NCBI RefSeq assembly: GCF_000003815.2
Contig: NC_049988.1
Span: 16,331,778 to 16,395,777, forward strand
Length of the DNA stretch: 64,000 nucleotides
Source of the DNA: Branchiostoma floridae
Taxonomy: Eukaryota > Chordata > Leptocardii > Amphioxiformes > Branchiostomatidae
Direction: 5' to 3'
Within the stretch, counting starts at the first letter, position 1, and each line of letters begins with the position of its first letter. Positions 46,241 through 58,503 of the stretch are shown here, piece after piece. Below the pieces are notes generated by a model. That model worked only from the letters and a program-made list of their open reading frames with translations, ran no database searches and was not told the origin of the DNA. The position numbers were made by a program, and so were the translations under genes.

Positions 46241-49200
46241 AGCCGAACTCTCTCATCTCCACCAGCTGACACAGACAGGCGCCCTGCTGGGTGTGACCGC
46301 GAGACTGGCGGGGCTGCGGCAGCATCTTGGTGACCAGGAGCCGGACATACTCTTCACTGTACTTCAGAAGCAGGGCCTCGGCTTCCGTCTGAAGAGGGAG
46401 GGAAATGATATCATCACAGTTCCTAGGACATTTTCTTACAACTGCAGGGACTATCTTCTTGGTGGCCAGCAGCCGGACGTACTCTTCACTGTACTTCAGA
46501 AGTAGGGCCTCGGCTTCCGTCTGGAGAGGGAGGGAAAGTTCTCATCAACAGTTCCTATCATTATGGTATTTTCTTACAACTGCAGGGACTATCTTAATGG
46601 TGACCAGCAGCCGGACGTACTGGTCACTGTACTTCAGCAGTAGGGCCTCGGCTTCAGCCTACATAAGGAGGATCATTACAGACCGGGAGCTTAGGAGACG
46701 TCCACATGATTTTGGAACCTGCACAACTAACACGCATGGTAGTGTTGTGAAAGCCTGTGTATGTACTTGCCTCCATAGCAGGTTCTCTGGGCCTTTTTCT
46801 GGAGGGGGGGGGGGGGGGGGGGGGTGTTCATGATACATTTTTGCAGCCGTTTCTTTTTTGTACTAAGTCGCTTTGGCCGGCGGTCGGCAAAATTGTATTA
46901 TGAGACCCCCAAAACGGGGCAAAGGCCAGATACCCTGCTACGGAGGCTATGTACATGTATGTTCGCGTTGGGGGCCTGAATATGCAGAGAAAATTGGAAA
47001 CCCTATCCCTAAATTACTTACTAGTAATATGTGTTGCTCGACCATTTTTACAGGGAGCAATATGTACCTTGAGTGCTGACATTCGGGATGTTTGTGACGA
47101 GCTGCCACCTTGGAAATCTGTGTCTGCGCATGCGTCGTCACTCCCCTCTGACAGAAGAGGAGCCGCATCGTCCACCTCTATGGTTACAACACAGGATGTC
47201 GAGGCACTTTCGGACTCCTGGCAAAATAAAATTACAATTGAATTTTCCTCTGAATACAAATGGGTGAATGACTGAATGACTGAATGACCGAATGACTGAA
47301 TGACTGACTGAATGAATGAATGTATAGCCACTTGTTGAAAGAAAAAGCTCGGCGTTTTAGATACTAGAAGACATCAAACGTATGTACTTCTTATGACTAG
47401 AAGTTTAGACTATGGTTGGCTGTAACGTTACCGGTGGATCATGCATGTTTGATGATGTCGGGGAATCCGATGAGCTCCTCGCCATCAGGTCCTCTAGTAT
47501 CTTCATCTGTAAGTAAAACGGTAAACGGGACCTTGAGCAATGAAACATGAAACCTTGAACAGAAATCTCTACAGCTGTTTCTTTTATCCAGTTGTAGAGA
47601 ATGAATTGTATCTGAATATCACAGCATTTAAGTTCATATGAGTTAGTAGGTTACATTATGGAGAATGTAAACTGTTCGCCTTCGTCTGAATTTTCGACGG
47701 AATCGCTGAGCGAACATCACAGCTGCTCATTGATACTTACCAGTAGGGCTGGGTATCGGTACAGCGTACCGGTACAAAACCGGTTTTTCTTATTGGACCG
47801 GTCCAGAAAAACCGGACCTGAAAAAATTAGGTGGACCGGATGTTGGACCGATTAGAAAATTAACAGATCATCATAAGGCATTCACACGTTTTGACGCTTG
47901 CAGGTGGAAGAAAATAACAAGAGTGAAGTAGAGTAGAGTTTATAGTAATTTCTACCAAGGTTTACAGCCAATCATACTGGTGCAGTTAGCGTTGTAGGAT
48001 TTTAAAACGCCAGTGTAAGTCTAATACTCCACCAAACAGATTTCTTTGTAGTGAAATGGACCATTGGTATGAGTCATACTGCATCAGGTCCAGGTTCAGG
48101 TCCGGACCTGGACCTGATCCTCTGGACCTGAACCGGACCTGGACCTGAATGTTCTGTACCGGTACCCACCCCTACTTACCAGACAAGATCCTCTCTCGTA
48201 GTACACAAAATGGAGCTGATTGTCAAGGTAAGGACAAAGGCATTGTCGGATCCAGATAAAAAATGAAACTATCGTATGAGATTCATAAACCTTTCGAACT
48301 GTAAAAAATGTATACAAATTCACCTAAGGGACCTTGAGTTACAAGTGTGAACACACGCAACCAAAAACAGTACCCCCGTCAGAGGGTACTGTATTTATTT
48401 ATTCTATTAATTTGTTTGGCTGTTCCCTTCCCGAAGGTAATTGTTAAGTACCAGTGAAACATGAAGATCTTGTAGCCTCCATGAGATTTGAGAAGGCTCT
48501 CTGGGCATTTTTCTAGTTTTTTGCGGGGCTCATAATTTTGCTGGCCAAGTCTGGCCGCTTGTCTGCAGTAAAATAGACTTGTATCATTGATTTGAAAGGA
48601 TACAACAGCCACTGGATGGCATATGCATCGTTCTGTCACGCTCGCAAGGATGTGGGACCTGGCCAGGATGGTGTTCACCTCCAGCAGAGTCCTTTTCAAA
48701 GTCCTATCCGTCTGTAAAACATAAGATGGAAGCAAATGATTTCACACTTGATTGCCAACGTGAAAAATGCAACGTTTACAGTACGCCAGAGGCTTGGGAA
48801 AATCACCATCAGCTTTATTCTTACATCAAAGATTATAACGTTATTCGATAAAAAATGTCTAGTATTTAGCAAATCAAAAGTGCAAAATTGTCAAAAGTGT
48901 TGTCTCTTATTAAAACTGTTGGTCATTGTGACTTTACGACAAGGCCATCTAATGAAGAGTACAAAACAATTCGTTGTAATTTATCTAACATCAAAGCATC
49001 CTTTTATGTACCTCTGGAAATACTTTATTAGAGAACACGTTTGAAAGTCTTACTGAATTCCCCGTTGCATGAATCAAAGTCTGAATGTTACCAAGGTCTA
49101 AAAACACAGTGCTAGGCTTACCAAACACAAGAATACAAGACAGGATAATAACGTAAGACCTACCTTGATGCGTGAGATACAGCGAAACACCAGAACCACG

Positions 49201-50064
49201 TGTAGGGCTGCTAGCAACACAGCCAAGGCGACATATTCGTTATAAAGAGCGGCATCGGTACTAGCGTCGATGTAATCGTCGGGTGTACTCATGTAGAACA
49301 ATATAAAAAATGCGTAAAATACAGCTAACACAGGAAATATGACTAGGCAAGTCGGTATCCAGAAGCAGGCCTCGCTAGAGCAGCAGTTGAACCCCTGCAT
49401 CTTGCCAGTCTCCGTGAGTTTGCTGATGGCCTCGTAGTAGTCTTTTCTCGGTATCTACAGATGGAAAGTTTATAAATAATCAGTCATCAACAACTTGTAG
49501 TTGCATACACGTAAGCTACTCGTTTTGATTGGGTATATTTCTACTCCATTTCTACAATAGTTTAATTTACTGACTGTAATTCAAACATTTCGGATAATTA
49601 CGTTACAAGTTACAAAGGAAAGTTGTTTGTTTTTGTACATGTTTCAGGTGAAACTATTTCATTCGTCGCAAATGAATCATTTGCACATTTGTTGCATATT
49701 TCAATTATTCTAAACAGTACTAGTCCGTACCCGAATGCCTTTGGACGTCAGCTCAGTAGGAACAATCTGATCGTCAAACTGGGCACAGGGTGGACAGCAT
49801 GCAGCCGCCGCTTCAATCTTCAACAGCTGTTGTCCATTGTTGAAGTCTGTAAGTATGCAGAAATATATAGAAATTTTTGCGGAGTCCATGTCATAGTCTG
49901 TACTATACTGACTGACAGAGGTAGTTGTAGTTAATATGCAGTATATGCAATATTTTGTTGTTGATACTGACTAACGACACCAATCTAATCAAACAATTTT
50001 TACTAAAATTCTACCATCATCTGTCAAGATGAAAGGATGCCTACTACTACTACTATTGCTATTT

Positions 50065-50129
<65 letters not shown>

Positions 50130-51356
50130 GCCACTACCACTACTAATACCAGGACAATTAGAGTTACAAGTTTTGATGTTAAGACTACTACTACTACTAC
50201 TACTACTGCCACTACCACTACTAATACCAGGACAATTAGAGTTACAAGTTTTGATGTTAAGACTACTACTACTACTACTACTACTGCCACTACCACTACT
50301 AATACCAGGACAATTAGAGTTACAAGTTTTGATGTTAAGAAGACCGGTAACGTTACCATGCCAAAGGTCAGATGGTATATACATGTATTCTACATGTTCT
50401 GAGCTTTTATTCTTGTCCCTGTACAGGTTATTTTGTACAATATTTACTAGTACTACATTTTACATATGTGTTACACGGCCAAAAATTGATACTTACTGGG
50501 GTTGTAGGTGAATGGTGAAAAGGAATCCGATTGGCTGCTTGGATCGTCTGAAGTGCATTCTAAAGTCAAAAACAAAATAAACATTCAAAGAAACAATTGA
50601 CTATTCAACCATTTAAATGTGATTTCACCAACGGATGGTGACAGAGTATGTCGCAGTTTTATGCTCAGATGTATGATCGACCAAAATGAATTTTCCAAAA
50701 TTTTTGTTTTTAGTTTACTTAATAAACATACCTTTCAATGCACCGATGAACCTGTCGAAAAAGTACGGAGTCCACTCTTCCAGGTACGTCATGTGTTGGA
50801 GGAAGTCGGGTAGGACACATTCGCGGAGCATGACGGGAATGACCTTTTTGTTTTCTTCCCTGAGGTTAGCGCCCATGACCATCTGCCGTTCGAAATTGCA
50901 CCACCTGCTGTCCACGAAGTCTCGCGAGAGTACGAAGACGGTCTTTTGGCTCTTTTGGATGGAACGTATGATGTTGTCAATGATGGCCATGCCGGGAAGA
51001 AAATCGCGCTCGTGAAAACAGCACTTGAACCCGAGTTCATCTGATTCGAGTTTCTGGATCATATTTTTCACCCATGGTGCATCAGCGCTGCTGTAGCAGA
51101 AGAAAACGTGGTACTTCTCGTGTTGGCCGAGAGGGGGCGCTATTCCCACCGCCACGCTTTCGTTGTCGTTGTTGCTGCTGTCAGTATCGTCTTCACTATC
51201 GGCTGGAGAATGAAATTCTAGGTCCGCACTACCTCTCCTTTGTCCTGGCATGCATGCATGTGCCCGGCTGTCGCCTTGATGTGCCTCAGAATGACGATGC
51301 ACATTTTCTTTTTGCCCCACTGCGCTGTCTTGTGCAGCCGAAGGTCCCTCACTCAT
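46206..51356 (-). CDS. tmem268: TIR domain fused to TMEM268-like two-pass membrane protein
   Basis: Eleven coding exons join in frame to 602 residues: 50732-51356, 50497-50559, 49731-49846, 49164-49454, 48604-48711, 48180-48215, 47432-47506, 47068-47217, 46578-46658, 46440-46520 and 46206-46388. Residues 1-79 are acidic and Ser-rich. A TIR domain spans about 80-208: box 1 [12 protein letters not shown], box 2 HERDFLPGM, then SRWCNFE and the C-terminal [10 protein letters not shown]. Exon 2 is a Ser-rich linker. From exon 3 on it follows TMEM268: [22 protein letters not shown], two membrane helices (about 299-323 and 342-360), [31 protein letters not shown] and a C-end with [12 protein letters not shown] and CLCQLVE. 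I know vertebrate TMEM268 as lacking a TIR domain. The TIR exon ends in phase 1 with a good donor (AAAG|GTATG) and exon 2 accepts in phase 1, so the fusion is consistent, but a separate TMEM268 start is possible. The last exons repeat a 27-residue module three times. Confidence 0.75.
46801..46826. repeat. Poly-G run in a TIR-TMEM268 intron
   Basis: An almost uninterrupted G tract of over 20 bases on the plus strand; its length is probably poorly determined. Confidence 0.9.
47266..47322. repeat. GAATGACT tandem repeat
   Basis: Seven to eight imperfect GAATGACT units in the intron before the DDAAPLL exon. Confidence 0.85.
47744..48174. mobile_element. hAT-like MITE inserted at a splice donor of the TIR-TMEM268 gene
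   Basis: A 431-bp element with ends TAGGGCTGGGT and the inverse of TAGGGGTGGGT, matching the hAT terminal pattern YARNG. The flanking 8-bp CTTACCAG occurs at 47736-47743 and 48175-48182. Internally it is rich in GGTACC and GGTCC palindromic runs. No ORF resembling a transposase is present. Confidence 0.78.
50056..50345. repeat. CTA triplet repeat plus 78-bp minisatellite (3 copies)
   Basis: A CTA/TAC triplet run (about 50056-50130) is followed by units starting GCCACTACCACTACTAATAC at 50130, 50208 and 50286. It lies in intron 2 of the TIR-TMEM268 gene. Its poly-Leu, poly-Thr and poly-Ser frames are artefacts. Confidence 0.9.
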
Positions 51357-51437
51357 GATGGTAATTCGATGATCCCTAAAAAGTTGAAGCTTTTTTTATT
51401 CTTAATTACGTCAAAACACACAGACACGTGACACAAC

Positions 51438-51725
51438 GCGCGCGCGCGCGCACACACACACACACACACAAAAAACACACACACACACACACACACACTC
51501 ACACACATACACACATACACACAGAAACACACACACAAACACATACACACACAAACACAGACACAAACACAGACACAAGCGCGCACACACAAACGAATGC
51601 ACACACACACGCACATACACACGCACACGTACGCACGCGCACACACACGCACTCACATAAACACGAACACACACGCGAGCACACCGTGCGACTCACGCGC
51701 ACACACATGCGCATACACATAATGA
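51438..51725. repeat. CA-rich microsatellite upstream of the TIR-TMEM268 gene
   Basis: CG then CA repeats with interruptions start about 80 bases upstream of the predicted ATG. A short CA run also occurs at 51905-51935. Confidence 0.95.
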
Positions 51726-51902
51726 TATTGATAATTCACTTCCACAACAGACTACTGTTGCTTCGTATGGGAAAACACAACACAGAACAACACAAGAGCA
51801 CTACAGGTGGTTGTACTGTGTAAAGAATAGACAACATGAAGAATAGCCTCTTAAAAGGCTAATTGTGGATCTAATTAAACTCAAACTGCCAGTCAAACTC
51901 AA

Positions 51903-51933
<31 letters not shown>

Positions 51934-52309
51934 TGCACACACCACGCTAGGTCATGAAAGTGCAAACTGGCGAAATATTAATATTCAATGTCTTTTCAAA
52001 AGAACAGAAATCCCTCATACCTTTTTGTGAACCCCAAAAGGCGACAACTTTCTGCACTTAAAAGCTCTGGTTGGTATCTTCACTAATCGAGCACATGTCT
52101 CCGTTTTCAGAATCGGCGCGCGGCTGGTTAATGATTGCTGAAAACGAGCCACGAAACCGGTTACCAGTAATAAAATGTGGGAGGATGGGGAGAAAAGAAA
52201 ATTTGTCTAGTTTCGGTCGCCGTCAACCCGGAAGTATGTTTGTTGCAATTGCGCATGCGTCCTAGAGTCATTCAAATCGGGTCATGCAGGTCACTTGTCT
52301 TGTGTTACC

Positions 52310-52445
52310 ATCTCTCTCTCTCTCACTCACTCACTCAGTCACTCACTTACTCACTCTCACACTCACTCACTCACTCACTCACTCACTCACTCACTCACTC
52401 ACTCACTCACTCACTCACAAACACACACACGCACACAGACACGCA
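52310..52445. repeat. CTCA tetranucleotide repeat
   Basis: CTCACTCA repeats followed by CACA; non-coding. Confidence 0.95.
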
Positions 52446-54127
52446 CACATCTTTATGGCACCCTAAAATCCCTCCTCTCAAAATGAAGTTTGAATCATGA
52501 TAATCTACTATGATGTGACAGTGTCAATACAATACTCCATTTGGCGATGATGTGCTCATATACAAGGATTTACACTGTGACCGTAAAATTTGAAAATTGT
52601 GACGGTAAAAAAGACAACTTTTCATTTCTTTATATTTGAAAGGGAACCTGGGAAGATAATAAACCCCACGACAATAACTTTGAATAAGATTGGTACTGAT
52701 TGTTATTGTATCATTATCATCGTACTTTCATACAAGTATTTTTGCAATTAGCCTCCGGGCATGAATTTGCAATAAAGATTATATATATATATAAAAGTGG
52801 TGTCATGAGAAGCAAAACATCGGGATCTACATCAACCCAACTTCCCGACCTATAATGGTCTATCCCGGTCCCCAGACACAGGGGCTCGAGTTCCGCCTAT
52901 TAATCTGCCGGACAAAAATAGCGGCTGACGTCACCAAAAAACCCTCTATACAAAATGAACAACAGCAATTGTCACACTTGGAGACTATGCACACACGCCT
53001 GAAACCCGGTTTTAACGAGCGGGAGAGACCATTACAATTGTAATATTGTAAGGGATACTCTTTTTTCACTATTCGCCACTATCAAGTAATTAGATTTTGT
53101 TCACTAAGTAGGTATGTTTATTTTATTGCAACAATCTTACGAACAATGTTATCTGTTTTATTTGCACAGAAATTGTTTAGGAATGGTCGCACTATTCCCC
53201 TTTCCATTTTCAAGAACCCCCTCCGCTTGAACAACAGTGAACCGTCCCACTCAGAAATACCGTTGTTTGATGGTGAGAGGCCGTGGAAGCTTTGTTAGCC
53301 GTTTAATAGTAGATTCCCACACTACGTTGCTGTATCGTTCGCTTAGAAAGGCTGCGTTTGTAACGGTCCCCAAAACGAAGGTGAGTTCCTATGTACGATT
53401 ATGACCTCTGTCTGATCCTGTCTTTGGTCTACGGAACTGGGTGCTCTCCGACGACTGGTGACAGCTTTTAGTTCTGTACTTCAACGTAATTACTTCAACG
53501 TTGTGTGACTTACGGTACGGTGGCCTTGGGTGGTGAGTGTCTACAAAGATCTACAAACACTTAAGCTTGAACATGTAAATAGAAGTACACAGTGGTCAAC
53601 AGTGACTTCCGTAGTCAGGAAGCTAGCGGGACTGAGGGTACGCTGGCTGACACAGTGACAGAAAAACTCGTCCTGACCTCCTTTTCCCGTAAATTATAGG
53701 TCAGGGAAACCACTAGTACTGACTCCACAATTTGTTTTCCGATCCAGCCAGTAGAATGATAGAAACTGTAGTAGTTCACGACACAGAGTCTAGGAAAACC
53801 CTCCAAACATGCACACACGAGTGCACCGAGGATTTCAAACAAGTTGGCTTGTATGTACTGGAGTGGGGAGTTGGTTTTAGTTTATAGTCCCTGGTCAGAG
53901 TTCCATGTATCCGTTTTTGATAGAAACCAAACACCGCCGATAACACCGCCCAGAAATGTGACCCAGTCGGCCGCATTGTTGGATTATTATTCAATGTCCC
54001 ATGGGGGCAGCCCGGGTCATTTCATTCATACGGGATCTTTGGATGTTTTCAACGCTTTTGAAGAACAATAGTGCAGCACTGTCTCTTTTTCTTTCCAGTT
54101 TCTGTCGTGCAGTGCCGCTTTTCTACA

Positions 54128-54197
54128 AAAAAAAAAGAAATAGATAGAAAGAGAGAGAGAGAGAGAAAGATGGAGAGAGGGGGGGAGAGAGAGAGGG

Positions 54198-54239
<42 letters not shown>

Positions 54240-54245
54240 AAAGAT
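54128..54245. repeat. GA-rich low-complexity tract
   Basis: Interrupted GAGAGA with G runs; non-coding. Confidence 0.9.
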
Positions 54246-56697
54246 AGAATGAGATAGGAAGGGAGAAAGAGGCGGGGCACATTATCTGAAAGACGTACAA
54301 AAATCCAGACCGTCAACTACTCTGACTGGAGTTAAAACAGCTGTATTGTATTAGATCTAAAGCCGGTGGTCGTTATGTGTAGAAGTGCACGTACGCTTAG
54401 ATGTTGACATATTCTGTCTAGCGTTTACGTGCAGTCAGCACTTTTTAAGGTCGGGTCTCGCGTGAGAAAGAACGGCAAAGACTGAAAGGGCCCTGAAAGA
54501 GGAAGTGCCACACTGGGAAGGGGAAAACTTATGATTCAACTCTCCGGACGGGGTCGAATGTAGTCTCAAAACCTAGAAACTAACCTACTCTCCTCTGGTC
54601 GGCTCCTCTGTCAGTCAGTCTGTCTTTTAGCTGACAGAAACTTTTCTGTTTTTACCTGTACTCTTTGAGTTTTTACCTTCGGGAGCGATGTAACCAAGGA
54701 GCTTTTGTAAAAGCTTTTGTAAAAGCTCCTTGATGTAACCTAACCTAAACCTTAAAAAAACCCGGCATACGCAGATGATTTTGGTCGGTGAGAAGGAAAC
54801 TGCGAAAGGTTTTAGCGGCCACTAGAAAGAAAGTCTAGATTATTTTCCAAGCAGAGGTTCAGTCGCGGAGCTAGATAGTTACCACTATCTCTACTTAGAT
54901 CTACTTAGAATATGCCTATCGCTTTGACGGTGGTGTATACTCTCACAAGCTATCCTCCCCGCGACTGAGTTCCGAGGTTACACCCTAGTTCCTGTTCCAT
55001 CTGTAAGGTTTCGGTGGTGACATCGTCGGGGATGTCATGGGGACGATTTTATACGGATCGTGACCTTTTACGGCTGGTCACGGGGACCGTACATTTTTTG
55101 GTTCATTCTAGGGGTATGGACTATAGGTGTAAATCCCATAACAGTATGCTCTCACCTACTTTTTACGAAATTTTAGTTTTACTAAACTGTATAGCAGGCT
55201 TGAACAAATTCTTCTTCGTTTAACACGCAACCTTCCTTTAATTCTTCAGTAAACATTTCGACGACCATATGCCGTCTTCATCAGTACAAAATGAAACAAA
55301 TACTATTGGTGCGATATGAACTAGACAGAGTCAGTGCAACCTGATAAAATTCAATTTATTTACGGATATATAGCAGACTGTTATAGGCTGTGTGGCATAG
55401 GAGGACTGGAATAAATGGAAATGCGTAGTCCGAAAACCACAGATATTCTAACTGGCACATGACGAATAGAAACCGAAAACGGATGCGTGGCGTACCTATT
55501 TCTTTAGAAAGTTTCGTATCGAATATCTATTTTTTACAGTGGTGCCCTTTAAAGTTACCGTTCGACAGCAAGTTTAGGTGTGTTGGGACTATTCCAGATT
55601 TGTCGTATTGAGGTGGAGAACAAAAGGTGTGGCTTTTTGTGAGTGCAAGTGGGTGATAACACCAGACGGATTTTCAACGCCTACATTGATGTTTTACGTA
55701 AGAGCCGCATGTGCCTTGAAGGTAGCAGAACACAGTTTTCGGCCTATGGGGATTTCTATAGTTAAGGGCCTCAAGGTGACTAGCTTCGACGCAATGAAAA
55801 ATATAGTAGGGTGCACTTTTGGAATACCAAAATCGGATATGTTTGAGTTGAAGGTACAAGCCACAATATATTAAAAAACAAAAAAATACTGTCGGCGTAT
55901 CGTCTTCTCACGCCCTCTTTGAAATGCCCCTCTGCGGAGGTCACAGAACTGCAGCCGGCTCACGCTAGAAAGGCAGTTGCGTAATGGAGCGCATTTATAC
56001 ACAAAATAGAAAACTTTCACAATCCAAACCATGCAGTCTCAGAGTCGACACCTTCCGTGACCACGTAGCACAGGTTATATCTGGCTGCCCCTCAAATAAG
56101 GTTTTTTACCTCTCCTTCAACAAGTTTATCCGTACTATTTTATGTACCCGCGTCATACACCCCGGGGTTCGCCCACTAATACTGTGTTCTGCTACTTGAC
56201 AGAGCAAGCCAACACCGTTAGTTAGGTACGCAGACTGCATACTTAAAGTTTGCGTTCCTCCCACACAGGTCAACTACAGTTTACCGAGCTGACAGGAACT
56301 GTTGTATTCCAGTGGCATTGGCGACACAAGCAATTAAAAGCCAAGACAGATGTCGAACGAACATACCACCGTCGTGGTGGGAAGGGCGCGGTCACAAAGG
56401 TCGTGTGATCGTTGTAAGATCGCTATTATAAACTTCGGGCATTTTGGAGGACTAAAATGTATGTCTTCTGCAAAGTTCAACTGTCCTGGTACACAAAATG
56501 CTGTTTTGGTTTGATGTCGGTAGTCAGTCCTGTCCTGCTTGAAAATACTATGGCATCAAAATCGTACGACGATCGCACGATGATGATGATGATTATACCC
56601 CTGTGACAGTATCCCATGGCTACTTATTTGTCCCTATTTGGCCAAATTCTTCTCTTTTGTCATCCAGGTGACACGTCTGCTTGAGGACTAGAGGAAC

Positions 56698-58503
56698 ATG
56701 CCGAACGAACGTAGCACAGGGGTGGAGATGGAACCCCTGACCACCACGGAAACTACCACTACTCCAGAGGGGGGCGATGGTGCCAGCGAAAAAAGTTCGG
56801 AACACGAGAACCCCACAGGTACATGTATAACGTTTTTATCGGAAAAGTGGTGGAAAGAAATGGAAGTACATAGATTTTAACAATTACGACTTACAACAGT
56901 TTCTTCTGACTAATATTATAAGACTGAGAACTGTCTGAGAACTTCCTTGCACTGTCATACTATAGACGGAGGGGAATGGCTTCTCCCATCTGCAGCTTTG
57001 TTGGGTAAAACTTTTTTCTTTCTTGACTTCGGCAACCCCAAAGTACAGCTTTGCACCTTAATTAAAGCAGACCCCACTTTGCACTTACAGGGCCTTTGTA
57101 CTCACGTGACTATGACGTAATTGTCCGCCATGATGGACGATTAATACTGATGGGTGATGGAGAAATTCGAATATTTCATACGTCACGTGATTATGACGTA
57201 ATCAACATTTATCCAGGCTCAACCAACCAACATGTGGCCGTGACGTCACATGCAGACATCCAACAAGAATCGCATTCAATTTTGTTATCATAAGAAATAG
57301 ATCACGCTTATAGCTCAGCTCTTCGGCTTCTATTAAGGCTGATATTTTAACTTTTTCCTTGTTACAGAACTGTTGAGATGTGATGATCAAGAGAAAAGAA
57401 CAATCAAAAGAAAAAAAATCATAGATTTCCATAGCAATTCTTGCAGTTAGGTGTGCAAAGAGAAGCTGCTGCCGCACTGCTTGAATGTGACGCTAACTTC
57501 TGTGTTACGCCAGATGCAAATACCCAAATCTCTATACTTCTTTTTTGTTTTTATTGTGTTTAAATTTTCCGTCTTCATTTAGGTCGTGTGATCAGTAACG
57601 TGAACACATACGCGACGCTGAAGACGGTGGTGCAGGGACTGATGGACACGGCGCTGTTCACCAGTAACGCCTCACAGATGGCAAACCTGCTCAAGGGCAG
57701 GGAGACGGACCCTTTCACGCACCTAGAGGTAAGGAGTGTTTTAAAGATGTTGAAGACTTTCTTACTTACATCTTCCTCAGGTAGGCCTTGGGGTCTGTCA
57801 GCTGAGAGCATCGTCTTTTCCACTCTTCTTGTGATATTGGAAGATTCCTCCTCTTCCAGTCTGCTCAGACTGTACTTTTTCAGTATTTACTGTATGTTGC
57901 CTTTCCATATGTTGAAGACTTTAAGTTTGCTAAAGTCTTGACATTTGAATGTTGACGTTTCATTCTTCAAAGTACATGTACTTTCAATGTTACTGATATG
58001 TATTGCTAGCACACAAATGCACATAGAAGTCTTTGGGGAGGATTTGGACGTTGCTGTTTTACAAGGGAAACATGAGATAGTCTGAAAAGGAAATATCAAA
58101 ATGTTAACCAAAGTGAGCTATAGAGGCTAAATTACGAGTTGCTAGTCTGGTATCCAAACCCATTATAGCTCCTCTCATTCAACAAAGAGACTTTGTAGCT
58201 ATATAATTTTTTCCTTTTTTTAGGTTTGAGCACCAGGCTACGAATTGCAAGTATGTCCTTAACTGTAATAATGTTCTATTCCACTAGGTGGCGCGTGTGA
58301 CACTGCTGTCCTTCTCCATGGTGTTCCAAGTGGTCATCTTCTCCCTCCTGGTTGTCCAGGGAGCAACAAACATCGAGAAGTTGGAGGAGGACAAGGAGAA
58401 GAGGAAGAAACAGGAGGACATGCTGAAGGCAACAAACATCGCTGCCATTGTGTTCTCTATGTTGGTTGTTCTGATCAACATATTTGTGACAAAGTTGGAA
58501 TAA
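56698..58503 (+). CDS. ninj: Ninjurin-like membrane protein 3
   Basis: Three exons: 56698-56818, 57583-57728 and 58288-58503; 160 residues. The Thr/Glu/Ser-rich N-tail (residues 1-40) is followed by the helical region in exon 2 (VQGLMDTALFTSNASQMANL), the clearest match to the ninjurin core NASQ motif in this window. Exon 3 gives two hydrophobic helices (about 93-112 and 140-158) separated by a long charged linker rich in Lys and Glu (EKLEEDKEKRKKQEDML), and the C-terminus is IFVTKLE. Phases match ninjurins 1 and 2. It sits on the far side of the TIR-TMEM268 gene, head to head with it across 5.3 kb. Its 3' end (last codons and 3' flank) is duplicated in tandem at 58.73-58.94 kb. Confidence 0.88.

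Larger units (their letters stand above)
51726..56697. other. Intergenic, TIR-TMEM268 to ninjurin 3
   Basis: About 5 kb with no coding exon recognised; promoters of the two divergent genes would lie here. Contains the CTCA and GA tracts and a short palindrome (AAAAGCTCCTTG and inverse) near 54700. Confidence 0.5.

Noticed and set aside
48379-48603. Read-through of TIR-TMEM268 exon 5 to a stop at about 48379
   Set aside because: The open frame beyond 48604 looks unlike TMEM268, whereas a donor at 48604 joined to the 36-nt exon restores the expected L-FVY segment in frame.
50024-50511. Poly-Leu, poly-Thr, poly-Ser and poly-Val ORFs of 111-160 codons
   Set aside because: All come from the CTA triplet run and its 78-bp units, which leave every frame open; the region is intronic.
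40527-51356. Autonomous transposase or retroviral gene within the repeat-rich parts
   Set aside because: No reverse transcriptase, integrase or DDE-type motif was recognised in any frame; all elements seen are short and non-autonomous.
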